A stretch of DNA of 64,000 nucleotides from Chromobacterium rhizoryzae. Its GTDB lineage: Bacteria; Pseudomonadota; Gammaproteobacteria; Burkholderiales; Chromobacteriaceae. The stretch is taken from positions 3,658,001 to 3,722,000 of the forward strand of contig NZ_CP066126.1 of assembly GCF_020544465.1 (NCBI RefSeq), written 5' to 3'. A program made the position numbers and the translations under genes. Shown here one piece after another: positions 8,233-16,473 of this stretch. Each line of letters opens with the position of its first letter. Within the stretch, counting starts at the first letter, position 1. The notes beneath the pieces were generated by a model that made no database searches, had not been told where the DNA came from, and saw only the letters and a list, made by a program, of their open reading frames with translations.

Positions 8233-9378
8233 ATGAAAACATTCACCAGCATTCTCACGGCAGCGGCGATCGCGCTGCCGTCCGTCTCTTTCGCCTCCGC
8301 CGCCTTTCTGCCGCCTGCGCCCGAAATCGCCGGCAAGGCTTATTACCTGACCGACTTCAACAGCGGGCAAGTGCTGGCCGAGCGCGACCCGGACTCCCGC
8401 GTGGAGCCGGCCTCGCTGACCAAGCTGATGACCGCCTACCTCACCTTCAAGGCGCTGAAGGAAAAACGGCTGACTCTGGAACAGACGCTGACGGTGTCGC
8501 AAAAAGGCTGGAAAACCGAAGGCTCGCGCATGTTCCTGGATCCCAAGGTGCCGGCCAAGGTCGACGACCTGATCAAGGGCATGATCGTGCAATCCGGCAA
8601 CGACGCCTGCGTGACGCTGGCTGAAGCCATCGCCGGCAGCGAGGAAGTCTTCGCCCAGGTGATGACCCAGCAGGCGCAGAAACTGGGCATGAAGAACACC
8701 CAGTTCCGCAACGCCACCGGCCTGCCCAATCCCGAGCATTACACCACCGTGCACGATCTGGGCATCCTGGCCGGCGCGCTGATCCGCGACTTCCCGGAGT
8801 TCTACCCGATCTACTCGATCAAGTCCTTCACCTACAACAACATCAAGCAGCCCAACCGCAACCTGCTGCTCTACCGCGACCCCAACGTCGACGGCATGAA
8901 GACCGGCTACACCGACAGCGCCGGCTACAATATGATCACCACCAGCCACCGCGACGGCCGTCGCGTGATTTCGGTGGTGGTGGGCACCGCCAGCCCTGAG
9001 GCGCGCGCGGTGGAAAGCTCCAAGCTGCTCAACTACGGCTTGCAGTTTTACGATACGCCCAAACTGTATAGCGGCGCCAAGCCGGTGTCCGAGCTGCCCA
9101 TCTACAAGGGCGCGGCCAAAACCGTGTCCGTCGGCTTCGCCAGCGACGTCTACGCCACCGTGGCCAAGGGCCAGGCCGCCAAGCTCAAGGCCGATCTGAC
9201 CACCATGCAGCCCTTGATCGCCCCGGTCAAAGCCGGCCAGGTGGTGGGCAAGCTGGTGGTGTCGCTGGACGGCAAGCCGCTGTTCGAGCGCCCGGTGGTG
9301 GCCTTGAAGGCGGTGGAAGAAGGCGGCTTCTTCAGCCGGCTGTGGGACAGCATCAAGCTGATGCTGGGCTGGAAATAA
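8233..9378 (+). CDS. dacC: D-alanyl-D-alanine carboxypeptidase (PBP5/6 type)
   Basis: A 381-residue periplasmic penicillin-binding protein that trims the terminal D-Ala of peptidoglycan pentapeptides. A signal peptide covers about residues 1-23 (cleavage near ASA). The SxxK motif is S61-LTK64, the SGN motif is in MIVQSGNDAC and KTG in DGMKTGYTDSAGYN. The C-terminal beta domain (YKGAAKTVSVGFASDVYATV) is followed by an amphipathic tail, SRLWDSIKLMLGWK, that anchors to the inner membrane. The ATG at 8233 follows TAGGAA. In many proteobacteria this gene precedes ybeD-lipB-lipA, as here. Confidence 0.95.
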   Translation: MKTFTSILTAAAIALPSVSFASAAFLPPAPEIAGKAYYLTDFNSGQVLAERDPDSRVEPASLTKLMTAYLTFKALKEKRLTLEQTLTVSQKGWKTEGSRMFLDPKVPAKVDDLIKGMIVQSGNDACVTLAEAIAGSEEVFAQVMTQQAQKLGMKNTQFRNATGLPNPEHYTTVHDLGILAGALIRDFPEFYPIYSIKSFTYNNIKQPNRNLLLYRDPNVDGMKTGYTDSAGYNMITTSHRDGRRVISVVVGTASPEARAVESSKLLNYGLQFYDTPKLYSGAKPVSELPIYKGAAKTVSVGFASDVYATVAKGQAAKLKADLTTMQPLIAPVKAGQVVGKLVVSLDGKPLFERPVVALKAVEEGGFFSRLWDSIKLMLGWK

Positions 9379-9543
9379 ACGGCGTTTGCCGTTAATCGCT
9401 GCGCCGGGCATCGCCCGGACGCCGCGGCTGTATTATGATGTGACGTTTTAGTAATAAAGACGACCGTAAAATGTATTGGCGCGGGCGGCCCGGTTTGCAG
9501 TACAACTGGCTGCTGCGCCTTTGCCCGTTTCGGGTTCGGCGTC

Positions 9544-9692
9544 TTTAGAACCTGTTTACGATCTGCTGCGCTTCGGCGATACCGCGTTGAAAACCGCTTC
9601 GAAATGCTCATGTACCGTGTGTACACTCCGCTTTCTCAACTGTTTTCGCCTTGTCTCGCTCTATGCTCGCGCAATCGTAAACACGTTCTTAG
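9544..9692 (+). repeat. Dispersed imperfect-palindromic repeat, copy 3 (long form)
   Basis: A roughly 149-bp copy between dacC and ybeD. Its left end is ttagaacctgtttacgatct, the core cgcttcgaaatgctcatg, and its right end gcaatcgtaaacacgttctt. The two ends are inverted repeats of each other. The rest of this 329-bp gap holds short GC-rich hairpins just after the dacC stop (9379-9430) and no recognisable gene. Confidence 0.85.
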
Positions 9693-9707
9693 CGGATTTG
9701 ATTGAAT

Positions 9708-9974
9708 ATGTCTGAAAAACAGGAACTCATGGAATTCCCCTGTCGCTTCCCCATCAAGGTGATGGGCGAGCGTCACGAGGATTTCGTCCTCACCATCACC
9801 GAGGTCGTCCGCGTCAACGCGCCCGACCTGGCCGACCACGACGTGACGCTGCGCGAAAGCGCCAACGGCCGCTTTTACGCGCTGACCGTCACCGTCACCG
9901 CCACCTCGCGTCAACAGCTGGACAATATCTATCTGTCGCTGACCGGCCATCCGATGGTGAAAATGGTGCTTTAA
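9708..9974 (+). CDS. ybeD: YbeD/DUF493 family protein
   Basis: An 88-residue protein of the UPF0250 (YbeD) family: FPCRFPIKVMGERHEDFVLT near the start and LDNIYLSLTGHPMVKMVL at the end are the conserved parts. The fold is a small alpha/beta domain resembling an ACT domain. Its role is not established, although it is regularly found upstream of lipB. ATG at 9708 is preferred over TTG at 9702. lipB starts 16 nt downstream, so the three genes probably form one operon. Confidence 0.92.
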   Translation: MSEKQELMEFPCRFPIKVMGERHEDFVLTITEVVRVNAPDLADHDVTLRESANGRFYALTVTVTATSRQQLDNIYLSLTGHPMVKMVL

Positions 9975-9990
9975 GCGCCTGGAGATTGCC

Positions 9991-10614
9991 GTGTCGCGCA
10001 TCGTCAAACATCTGGGCCGGGTGGATTACGAACCAACCTGGCGCGCCATGCAGGCGTTCACCGACGCCCGCAACGTCGATACCCCCGATGAACTGTGGGT
10101 GGTCGAACATCCGCCCGTCTACACCCAGGGCCTGGCCGGCAAGCCGGAGCACCTGCTGCACGCCACCGCCATTCCGGTGGTGAAAACCGACCGCGGCGGC
10201 CAGATCACCTATCACGGGCCGGGCCAGTTGGTGGTTTATCTGCTGGTGGATTTCAAGCGCATGGGCATAGGCGTGCGCGAGCTGGTGCGCCGCATCGAAC
10301 AGGCGGTGATAGACACGCTGGCGGAACTGGGCATACACGGCAACGGCGATGTGGACGCGCCCGGCGTTTACGTGGCCGGCGCCAAGATCGCCTCGCTGGG
10401 CCTGCGCATCAAGAACCACGCGGTCTACCATGGCCTCAGCTTCAATGTGGACATGGACCTGGCGCCTTTCGATTCCATCAATCCTTGCGGTTACGCCAAC
10501 CTCAAGGTGACCGACCTGAAACAACTGGGAGTGGAGCTGAGCCTTGCCGCCGCCGCCGATACGCTGCTGCCGCATCTGGAGCGCCTCCTGAACAGCACCA
10601 AGGAACTGACATGA
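9991..10614 (+). CDS. lipB: Octanoyl-[acyl-carrier-protein]:protein N-octanoyltransferase
   Basis: A 207-residue cytosolic enzyme moving octanoate from acyl carrier protein to lipoyl domains, the first step of lipoate synthesis. The family motif RGGQITYHGPGQLVVYLL is at about residues 68-85. The catalytic dyad is K132 (AGAKIASLG) and C166 (NPCGYANL). The start is GTG at 9991 with GGAG 8 nt upstream. The stop overlaps the lipA start (ATGA), indicating translational coupling. Confidence 0.96.
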   Translation: MSRIVKHLGRVDYEPTWRAMQAFTDARNVDTPDELWVVEHPPVYTQGLAGKPEHLLHATAIPVVKTDRGGQITYHGPGQLVVYLLVDFKRMGIGVRELVRRIEQAVIDTLAELGIHGNGDVDAPGVYVAGAKIASLGLRIKNHAVYHGLSFNVDMDLAPFDSINPCGYANLKVTDLKQLGVELSLAAAADTLLPHLERLLNSTKELT

Positions 10615-11558
10615 AGCCGGAAAACCAGGCTGGGGTCAAACACAAGGGCGCGGCCAAAACCGCCCGCATCCCCATCAAGATCGTCCCGCTGGACGAAAAA
10701 CTGAAAAAACCGGAATGGATCCGCGCCAAGCTGCCCAACGGCCAGCGCTTCCACGAGATCAAGCAGATTCTGCGCGAACAAAAGCTGCACACGGTGTGCG
10801 AGGAAGCCACCTGCCCGAACATCGGCGAATGTTTCAGCAAAGGCACCGCCACCTTCATGATCATGGGCGATATCTGCACCCGTCGCTGCCCGTTCTGCGA
10901 CGTGGGCCACGGCCGCCCCAATCCGCTGGATCCGGACGAACCTCGCCACCTGGCGGAGAGCGTGGCCGCGATGAAGCTGAAGTACGTGGTGGTGACCTCG
11001 GTGGACCGTGACGATCTGCGCGACGGCGGCGCCCAGCACTTCGCCGACTGCATCAACTCGGTGCGTGAAATGTCGCCCAACACCCAGATCGAAACCCTGG
11101 TGCCGGACTTCCGCGGCCGCCTGGACGTGGCCGTCGACATCCTGAGCCAGACCCCGCCGGACGTGATGAACCACAATCTGGAAACCGTGCCGCGGCTGTA
11201 CAAGCAGGCGCGTCCGGGTTCGGATTACGCGCACTCGCTGCAATTGCTGAAGGACTACAAGGCCAAGAACCCCGACGTCCGCACCAAGTCCGGCCTGATG
11301 GTGGGCCTGGGCGAGACTGACGAAGAGATCCTGGAAGTGATGCGCGATCTGCGCGCCCACAATGTGGACATGCTGACCATAGGCCAGTATCTGCAGCCGT
11401 CCGACGGCCACCTGCCGGTACTGCGCTATGTGCACCCGGACGTATTCAAGATGTTCGAGAAAAAAGCCTATGAAATGGGCTTCGTCCATGCCGCCGTGGG
11501 CGCGATGGTGCGCTCCAGCTACCACGCCGACGTGCAGGCGCACGAGGCCGGCGTATAA
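10611..11558 (+). CDS. lipA: Lipoyl synthase
   Basis: A 315-residue radical-SAM enzyme inserting two sulfurs into protein-bound octanoate. The auxiliary cluster cysteines are C63, C68 and C74 (TVCEEATCPNIGECF); the radical-SAM cysteines are C89, C93 and C96 (CTRRCPFCD). The C-terminal RSSY motif that coordinates the auxiliary cluster is present (MVRSSYHAD). The ATG overlaps the lipB stop. A terminator follows 20 bp downstream. Confidence 0.97.
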   Translation: MKPENQAGVKHKGAAKTARIPIKIVPLDEKLKKPEWIRAKLPNGQRFHEIKQILREQKLHTVCEEATCPNIGECFSKGTATFMIMGDICTRRCPFCDVGHGRPNPLDPDEPRHLAESVAAMKLKYVVVTSVDRDDLRDGGAQHFADCINSVREMSPNTQIETLVPDFRGRLDVAVDILSQTPPDVMNHNLETVPRLYKQARPGSDYAHSLQLLKDYKAKNPDVRTKSGLMVGLGETDEEILEVMRDLRAHNVDMLTIGQYLQPSDGHLPVLRYVHPDVFKMFEKKAYEMGFVHAAVGAMVRSSYHADVQAHEAGV

Positions 11559-11579
11559 GCCATTCACATGCCAGATCGA

Positions 11580-11605
11580 AGGGAGCCTAAGGGCTCCCTT
11601 TTTCA
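11580..11605 (+). terminator. Terminator of the lip operon
   Basis: Stem gggagcc/ggctccc followed by TTTTTCATT. Confidence 0.88.
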
Positions 11606-11744
11606 TTGCCCATGCCTTTGGTACAGGCATGCGGCGGCGGCGGATCGTCTATACAAGGACATGCGCCCGCCATAGCGTCCGCGCACGTTTCATCCCGCAA
11701 ACCGCGCGGTCGCGCCAGCGCCCGCCTGCCGATGGAGCCGCGCC

Positions 11745-12611
11745 ATGTCCGACAGTCCCTTCTTCCGCCTGCTGCCTTTGCTGCCGCTGCTGCTGGCCGC
11801 CTGCGCCAACGCCCCTGACACGCCATTCGCCGATTTCGACAACGCCGCCCGCAGCGTCACGCAAAGCTCCGCCGGCACCTTTGCGCGCATCCAGCAGAAT
11901 GCGCGGCTCAACGCGGTGCTCACCGCGCCCAACGCGCCGCTGCGCGCGGACACTTTCCGCCCGCAAGCCGGCAACGGCGCCAGCTACGATCTTGCCCCCG
12001 CGCTGGCGCAGTTGCAGGCGACGCTGGACGCGCTGGAAAAATACGCCCGAACTCTGCGCAGCCTGGCTGGAGACCGGGAGGCCGAGGCCCGGGTCGACGC
12101 CGCCGCCCAGGACTTGGCCGACAGCGTTCAGGATCTCAAACTGCGCGGCGGCGACGAGGCCGCCGCCAAGATTCTGGCCACCGCGGCCGATGCGCTGGGC
12201 CGCCAGCTCACCACCGCGCAACGCAAGAACGCGCTGCGCGACACCATGGCCACCGCCCAGCCCGGACTGGACCGGCTGGCCGTCAGCAGCCACCGCGTCT
12301 TGAGCGCGCTGCCCGGCTATCTGAGCGTGCTCAGGGACAGCCTGCTGCGTCACGCCAATTTCAGCCGACCGCCCTACGGCAGCTGGGAGCGCTACCAATT
12401 CGACCTCGCCATCTCCGACCGGCTGCGCGAATTCGAGCAGATCGAGGCCGCGCTGCAAGCCAGCGACAAGGCGATTCAGGGTTTTCCCGACACCAACCGC
12501 CAGTTGCTGCAAAGCCTGGACGCACCCCAGTCCAAGCTGCAAGCGCTGCGCGACTTCGCCGCCGAAGCCAGGCGGCTGCGCAATTTTTATCGCGACCTGC
12601 CCGCCAAATAA
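11745..12611 (+). CDS. Predicted helical lipoprotein of unknown function
   Basis: A 288-residue protein. The N-terminus is a lipoprotein signal with lipobox LLAAC (FFRLLPLLPLLLAACANA, Cys about residue 20). The residue after Cys is Ala, not Asp, so outer-membrane sorting is likely. The rest is Ala/Leu/Arg-rich and predicted fully helical, with no enzyme motif recognised. The ATG at 11745 has GGAG 7 nt upstream. The next gene starts 12 bp after its stop with a strong Shine-Dalgarno, so the pair is probably co-transcribed. Function unknown. Confidence 0.75.
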   Translation: MSDSPFFRLLPLLPLLLAACANAPDTPFADFDNAARSVTQSSAGTFARIQQNARLNAVLTAPNAPLRADTFRPQAGNGASYDLAPALAQLQATLDALEKYARTLRSLAGDREAEARVDAAAQDLADSVQDLKLRGGDEAAAKILATAADALGRQLTTAQRKNALRDTMATAQPGLDRLAVSSHRVLSALPGYLSVLRDSLLRHANFSRPPYGSWERYQFDLAISDRLREFEQIEAALQASDKAIQGFPDTNRQLLQSLDAPQSKLQALRDFAAEARRLRNFYRDLPAK

Positions 12612-12623
12612 AGGAGGCAGCAT

Positions 12624-12929
12624 ATGGACAGCCACCGAGTCACCGAGCTTGTCAGCGGCCTGGCATCCCGCATCAACAATCTGGCCGTCGCCAGCCTGGG
12701 CGCGGACAGCCGCGCCTTGCTGGCGCAACAGGATGAATTGGCCAACCAGACCCTGGCGCTGATCGCGCGGGATCTGAACGCCGACACCGACGACTTCCGC
12801 AACGCGATCGCCGCGCTGCAAGCGGCGACCGAGGCGGCCGATCACGCCGGGCGGCAGCTGCAACGCGTGGGCGACGCCATCAAGCTGACCGCCAAAGCCA
12901 TCGGCGCGGTGGCCAAGCTGCTAGCCTGA
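12624..12929 (+). CDS. Small helical protein of unknown function
   Basis: A 101-residue Ala-rich helical protein (INNLAVASLGADSRALLAQQ, LQAATEAADHAGRQLQRVG). It has no signal peptide and no recognised domain. AAAGGAGG precedes the ATG at ideal spacing. It ends convergently 18 bp from the symporter gene. Its position directly after the helical lipoprotein suggests they act together, but no function can be named. Confidence 0.7.
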   Translation: MDSHRVTELVSGLASRINNLAVASLGADSRALLAQQDELANQTLALIARDLNADTDDFRNAIAALQAATEAADHAGRQLQRVGDAIKLTAKAIGAVAKLLA

Positions 12930-12947
12930 ACGGCCGACGACCGGCGG

Positions 12948-14315
12948 CTACCCCCGTGCCGGGCGCGGCCGCGCGCGTCCGTCCGCCAGGCTGAACGCCA
13001 GCATCAGGCCGGCGCTGGTCAGCAAGCTGAAATAAATCGGCGTATTGGCGTCCAGACCGTCCCGCAGCATGAAAAACACCGCCGCGCCCAAACCGCCCAG
13101 CATGGCGCTCACCGCGCCGGCGGTCGTCGCCCGCGGCCAGCAGATCGCCGCCAACAACGGCACCAGCATGCTGCCCACCAGCAGGTTGTAGGCCAGGGTC
13201 AGCGCCTGGATCACGTCATTCACCCGCATCGCCAGCAGCAGGACCAAGACCCCGGCCAGCAAGGTGGCCGCCCGGTTGCGGCGTAAACCGGCGCGCCCTC
13301 CCGGCAACAAGTCCTCCGTCAAGGTGGTCGACGCGGCCAGCAAGGCGGCGCTGGCGGTGGACATCATCGCCGCCAGCGCCGCCGCGATCACCAAGCCGCG
13401 CACGCCGTCCGGCAACACCCCTTTGACGACGGCGGCGAAAGCGTTGTTAGGGTTCTCCAGCTCCGGCAGCAATACCCGCGCCGCCATGCCGATCAGCGCG
13501 CAGACCAAACCGTACAACAGGCAATACAGGCCGGCGGCGCTGCCGGCATAGCGCGCCACCTTGTCGTCGCGCGCGGTGAACACCCGCTGCCATACGTCCT
13601 GACCGATAAGGATGCCGAAGAAATAGATCAGGAAATACGTCAGCACCGTGCCCCAGCCCAGGCCCTCGAAGCTGAACGCGGACGCCGGCAGCCGGACGGC
13701 CAGCTGCTCCCAACCGCCCACCCGCCACAGACAGATGGGCAGCAGCACCAGCATCAGGCCAACCGTCTTGATGACGAATTGCACGATGTCGGTCAAAGTC
13801 AGCGACCACATGCCGCCTATCGCCGAGTAAATCACCACCACGCCGCCGCCGATGACGACGGCCAGCCAAAACGGCAGCTCGAACAGCACTTGCATCACCG
13901 TGCCTATCGCCAACACCGAAGTCACGCAGATCATCAGCGCGTACGACAACATCACCAGCGCGCTGGCCTTGCGCGCCAGCGGATGATAGCGGCGCTCCAG
14001 CACCTGGGTGACCGTGAAAACCCGCAAACGCAGCAACGGCTTGGCCAGAAACAGATTGAGCACCACGATGCCGCTGCCCAGCGCCGCGCACAACCAAAAG
14101 CCGGAAATGCCGTAAACATAGCCCAGCCGGACCGTGCCCACGGTGGAGGCGCCGCCCAGCACCGTCGCCGCCATGGTGCCCATATACATCATCGGCCCCA
14201 GATTGCGCCCCGCCACCAGGTACTGCTCCCGGTCGCTGGCCCGCCGCATGCCCAGCCAACCCAGCCACAACATGGCGCCGATATAGGCGGCCACCGTCAA
14301 TAGATCCAGACTCAT
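12948..14315 (-). CDS. Sodium:solute symporter (SSS family)
   Basis: A 455-residue inner-membrane transporter with about 13 hydrophobic segments. The N-terminus MSLDLLTVAAYIGAMLWLGW and YLVAGRNLGPMMYMGTMAAT are typical of the SSS family; the sodium-site region GGASTVGTVRLGYVYGISGFW follows. It lies 69 bp downstream of the gbuA-like gene on the same strand. SSS transporters pair with guanidinobutyrase or guanidinopropionase genes in Pseudomonas, so a guanidino acid is the likely cargo. The substrate is inferred from context. Confidence 0.85.
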   Translation of the reverse strand: MSLDLLTVAAYIGAMLWLGWLGMRRASDREQYLVAGRNLGPMMYMGTMAATVLGGASTVGTVRLGYVYGISGFWLCAALGSGIVVLNLFLAKPLLRLRVFTVTQVLERRYHPLARKASALVMLSYALMICVTSVLAIGTVMQVLFELPFWLAVVIGGGVVVIYSAIGGMWSLTLTDIVQFVIKTVGLMLVLLPICLWRVGGWEQLAVRLPASAFSFEGLGWGTVLTYFLIYFFGILIGQDVWQRVFTARDDKVARYAGSAAGLYCLLYGLVCALIGMAARVLLPELENPNNAFAAVVKGVLPDGVRGLVIAAALAAMMSTASAALLAASTTLTEDLLPGGRAGLRRNRAATLLAGVLVLLLAMRVNDVIQALTLAYNLLVGSMLVPLLAAICWPRATTAGAVSAMLGGLGAAVFFMLRDGLDANTPIYFSLLTSAGLMLAFSLADGRARPRPARG

Positions 14316-14384
14316 CTCGTTCTCCTCTTGTTCTCGGGACCGCGGCGCATTCTCCGGCGCTCGCGGGCATGGAATCAGCGCGGC

Positions 14385-15335
14385 TTAGCGCGCCGGCACG
14401 GGCAAAACGCACAGCATTTCGAACAGCAGATTGGCGCCCAGCAAAGCGGTGTTGCCGCTGGCGTCATACGGCGGCGACACCTCGACCAGATCGCCGCCCA
14501 CCAGATCCAGGCCCCGGCAGCCGCGCACGATTTCCAAGGCCTGCGCCGAACTCAGGCCGCCCACTTCCGGCGTGCCGGTGCCGGGCGCGAACGCCGGGTC
14601 GATGCCGTCGATATCGAAACTCAGATACGCCGGCGCCGCTCCCAGCTGCGCGCGCACCTCGGCCATCAACGGCACCAGCGAGCGATGCCAGCATTGCTCC
14701 GCCGTCTCCACCCGAAAACCGCGCTGGCGTGACCAGTCGAAATCCGCCGCCCCGTAGCCGCTGCCGCGCAGACCAATCTGGACCACCCGCCCCTCGGCCA
14801 GCAGCCCCTCCTCCCAGGCGCGGCGGAAGGTGGTGCCGTGCGCGATCTTCTCGCCGAACATCTCGTCGTTGACGTCGGCATGAGCGTCCACGTGCACCAA
14901 GCCCAGCGGGCCATGCTTGCGCGCCAGCGCGCGCAGCGCCGGCAAGGTGACGGTGTGGTCTCCGCCCATGCCCAGCAAACGCACCGGGTGCCGCAGCGCC
15001 AGATCATAGGCGGCCTCGATCCGCGCCACGCTGTCCGCCAGGTTATAGGGATTGGTGGCGACATCGCCGAGGTCCGCCACTTGCAGCCGTTCGAACGGCG
15101 CCGCGCCGCTGCCCAGGTTGTAGGGGCGCAGCAGCGCCGACTGGCTGCGGATTTCACGCGGGCCAAAGCGGGTGCCGCTGCGGTTTGAGGTGCCGATATC
15201 CAGCGGCAGGCCGATGAAGGCGGCGTCCAGACCGGCGGCGCTGTCGCGCAGAGGCAGGCGCATCATGCTGGCGACGCCGCCGAAACGCGGCATCACATTG
15301 CCGCTCAGCGGTTGGTTGAGCAAAGGGGCGGACAT
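14385..15335 (-). CDS. gbuA: Ureohydrolase, guanidinobutyrase (GbuA)-like
   Basis: A 316-residue binuclear-manganese hydrolase of the arginase/agmatinase family. Metal ligands are present: H127 (GGDHT), D150, H152 and D154 (DAHAD), D241 and D243 (SFDIDGIDP). The N-terminus (MPRFGGVASMMRLP) and ending ANLLFEMLCVLPV resemble, from memory, Pseudomonas GbuA more than GpuA or agmatinase SpeB. GbuA splits 4-guanidinobutyrate into 4-aminobutyrate and urea. The co-oriented SSS transporter and divergent LysR gene support a guanidino-acid catabolic unit. Agmatinase remains possible. Confidence 0.8.
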   Translation of the reverse strand: MSAPLLNQPLSGNVMPRFGGVASMMRLPLRDSAAGLDAAFIGLPLDIGTSNRSGTRFGPREIRSQSALLRPYNLGSGAAPFERLQVADLGDVATNPYNLADSVARIEAAYDLALRHPVRLLGMGGDHTVTLPALRALARKHGPLGLVHVDAHADVNDEMFGEKIAHGTTFRRAWEEGLLAEGRVVQIGLRGSGYGAADFDWSRQRGFRVETAEQCWHRSLVPLMAEVRAQLGAAPAYLSFDIDGIDPAFAPGTGTPEVGGLSSAQALEIVRGCRGLDLVGGDLVEVSPPYDASGNTALLGANLLFEMLCVLPVPAR

Positions 15336-15483
15336 AAGACCTCCTGCGTCTTGATGGATGGGATCACGCAGTCTATGCGGCCGCCTCTCCGGCTAACATC
15401 ACCAAACGCCACGGTTTACATGGATGAAAATGAATGTATTAATCAGCGGGTGCCCACTCATTGCGCCGCCGGCGCGGAGGCCC

Positions 15484-16404
15484 ATGCTCAATACCTTAAG
15501 CAATATGGATTTGCGGCTGATCCGCGTGTTTCAGGCCGTGGTCGAGGCTGGCGGCGTCTCCGCCGCGCAGGGCACGCTGAACATCAGCCAGTCCACCATC
15601 AGCAATCAGCTGGCGGCGCTGGAAACCCGGCTGGGCTATAGGCTATGCGAGCGCGGCCGCGGCGGCTTCGCGCTGACCGCCAAGGGCGAGCGCCTGCTGG
15701 CCGCCAGCCGGCAGTTGTCCGAATCGATGGAATTGTTCTGTCGGGAAGCCCGCCAGCTGGACCGGCAGTTGGTCGGGCAATTGCGCATCGGCGTGATCGG
15801 CCACACCGCTCTGGGCGCCAATGCGCGGCTGTCGGCGGCGATCCGGCGCTTTCGCACGCGGCCGCAAGCGGTGGAGTTGATTCTGTCCATGTTGCCGCCG
15901 GGCGGCCTGGAGGAAGCGCTGCTGTCGAGCGGGATTCATCTGGGCATCGGCTATTGCTGGCATCGCGCGCCCCAACTGGAGTACCGGCCGCTGTTCGTCG
16001 AACGGCAGCTGGCCTACTGCGGCCGCGACCATCCGCTGTTCCCGCAGGCCGGCGCGCTTGGCCCCGCCGAGCTGGCCGCCCATGACTGGGCCTGGCGCAG
16101 CTATCCGCTGCCGGATACCGGGCTGCCGGTGGCGGATTGGCGCATCAGCGCCCGCGCCGACAATATGGAGGCGATCGCCGCCCTGATTCTGTCCGGCCAT
16201 CATCTGGGCTTTTTGCCGGAACACTATGCCACGCCGCTGGCGGAGCGGGACTTGCTGCGAGCGCTGGACCCGGCGCGCTGGCGCTATCTGGCCGAATTCC
16301 AACTGGTCACCCGCAAACGCGGCCATCCCAATCCGACGCTGCAGGCCTTCGTCGCCGACCTCGTCGCCGCCCACGGCGAGCCGCTTGCCGAGCGCCGGAC
16401 ATGA
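15484..16404 (+). CDS. LysR-type transcriptional regulator (probable gbu regulator)
   Basis: A 306-residue LysR regulator. The winged HTH is at about residues 8-65 (DLRLIRVFQAVVEAGGVSAA, LNISQSTISNQLAALETRLG); the rest is the effector-binding domain. It is divergent from the gbuA-like gene, the classical arrangement for a LysR activator of its neighbour. The start is uncertain: ATG 15484 has GGAGG only 3 nt upstream; ATG 15505 and a longer form from 15424 are alternatives. Confidence 0.85.
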   Translation: MLNTLSNMDLRLIRVFQAVVEAGGVSAAQGTLNISQSTISNQLAALETRLGYRLCERGRGGFALTAKGERLLAASRQLSESMELFCREARQLDRQLVGQLRIGVIGHTALGANARLSAAIRRFRTRPQAVELILSMLPPGGLEEALLSSGIHLGIGYCWHRAPQLEYRPLFVERQLAYCGRDHPLFPQAGALGPAELAAHDWAWRSYPLPDTGLPVADWRISARADNMEAIAALILSGHHLGFLPEHYATPLAERDLLRALDPARWRYLAEFQLVTRKRGHPNPTLQAFVADLVAAHGEPLAERRT

Positions 16405-16436
16405 AAAATGCCGCCCCTGTTGCCAGGGGCGGCATT
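16404..16436 (-). terminator. Terminator of the porin gene
   Basis: Stem aatgccgcccct/aggggcggcatt. The T-run lies on the minus-strand side (ATTTTTCAT), so it ends porin transcription; it also abuts the 3' end of the LysR gene. Confidence 0.85.
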
Positions 16437-16473
16437 CCAAACTGTTCGCAGCTTTACGTCTAGCCCGTAACGC

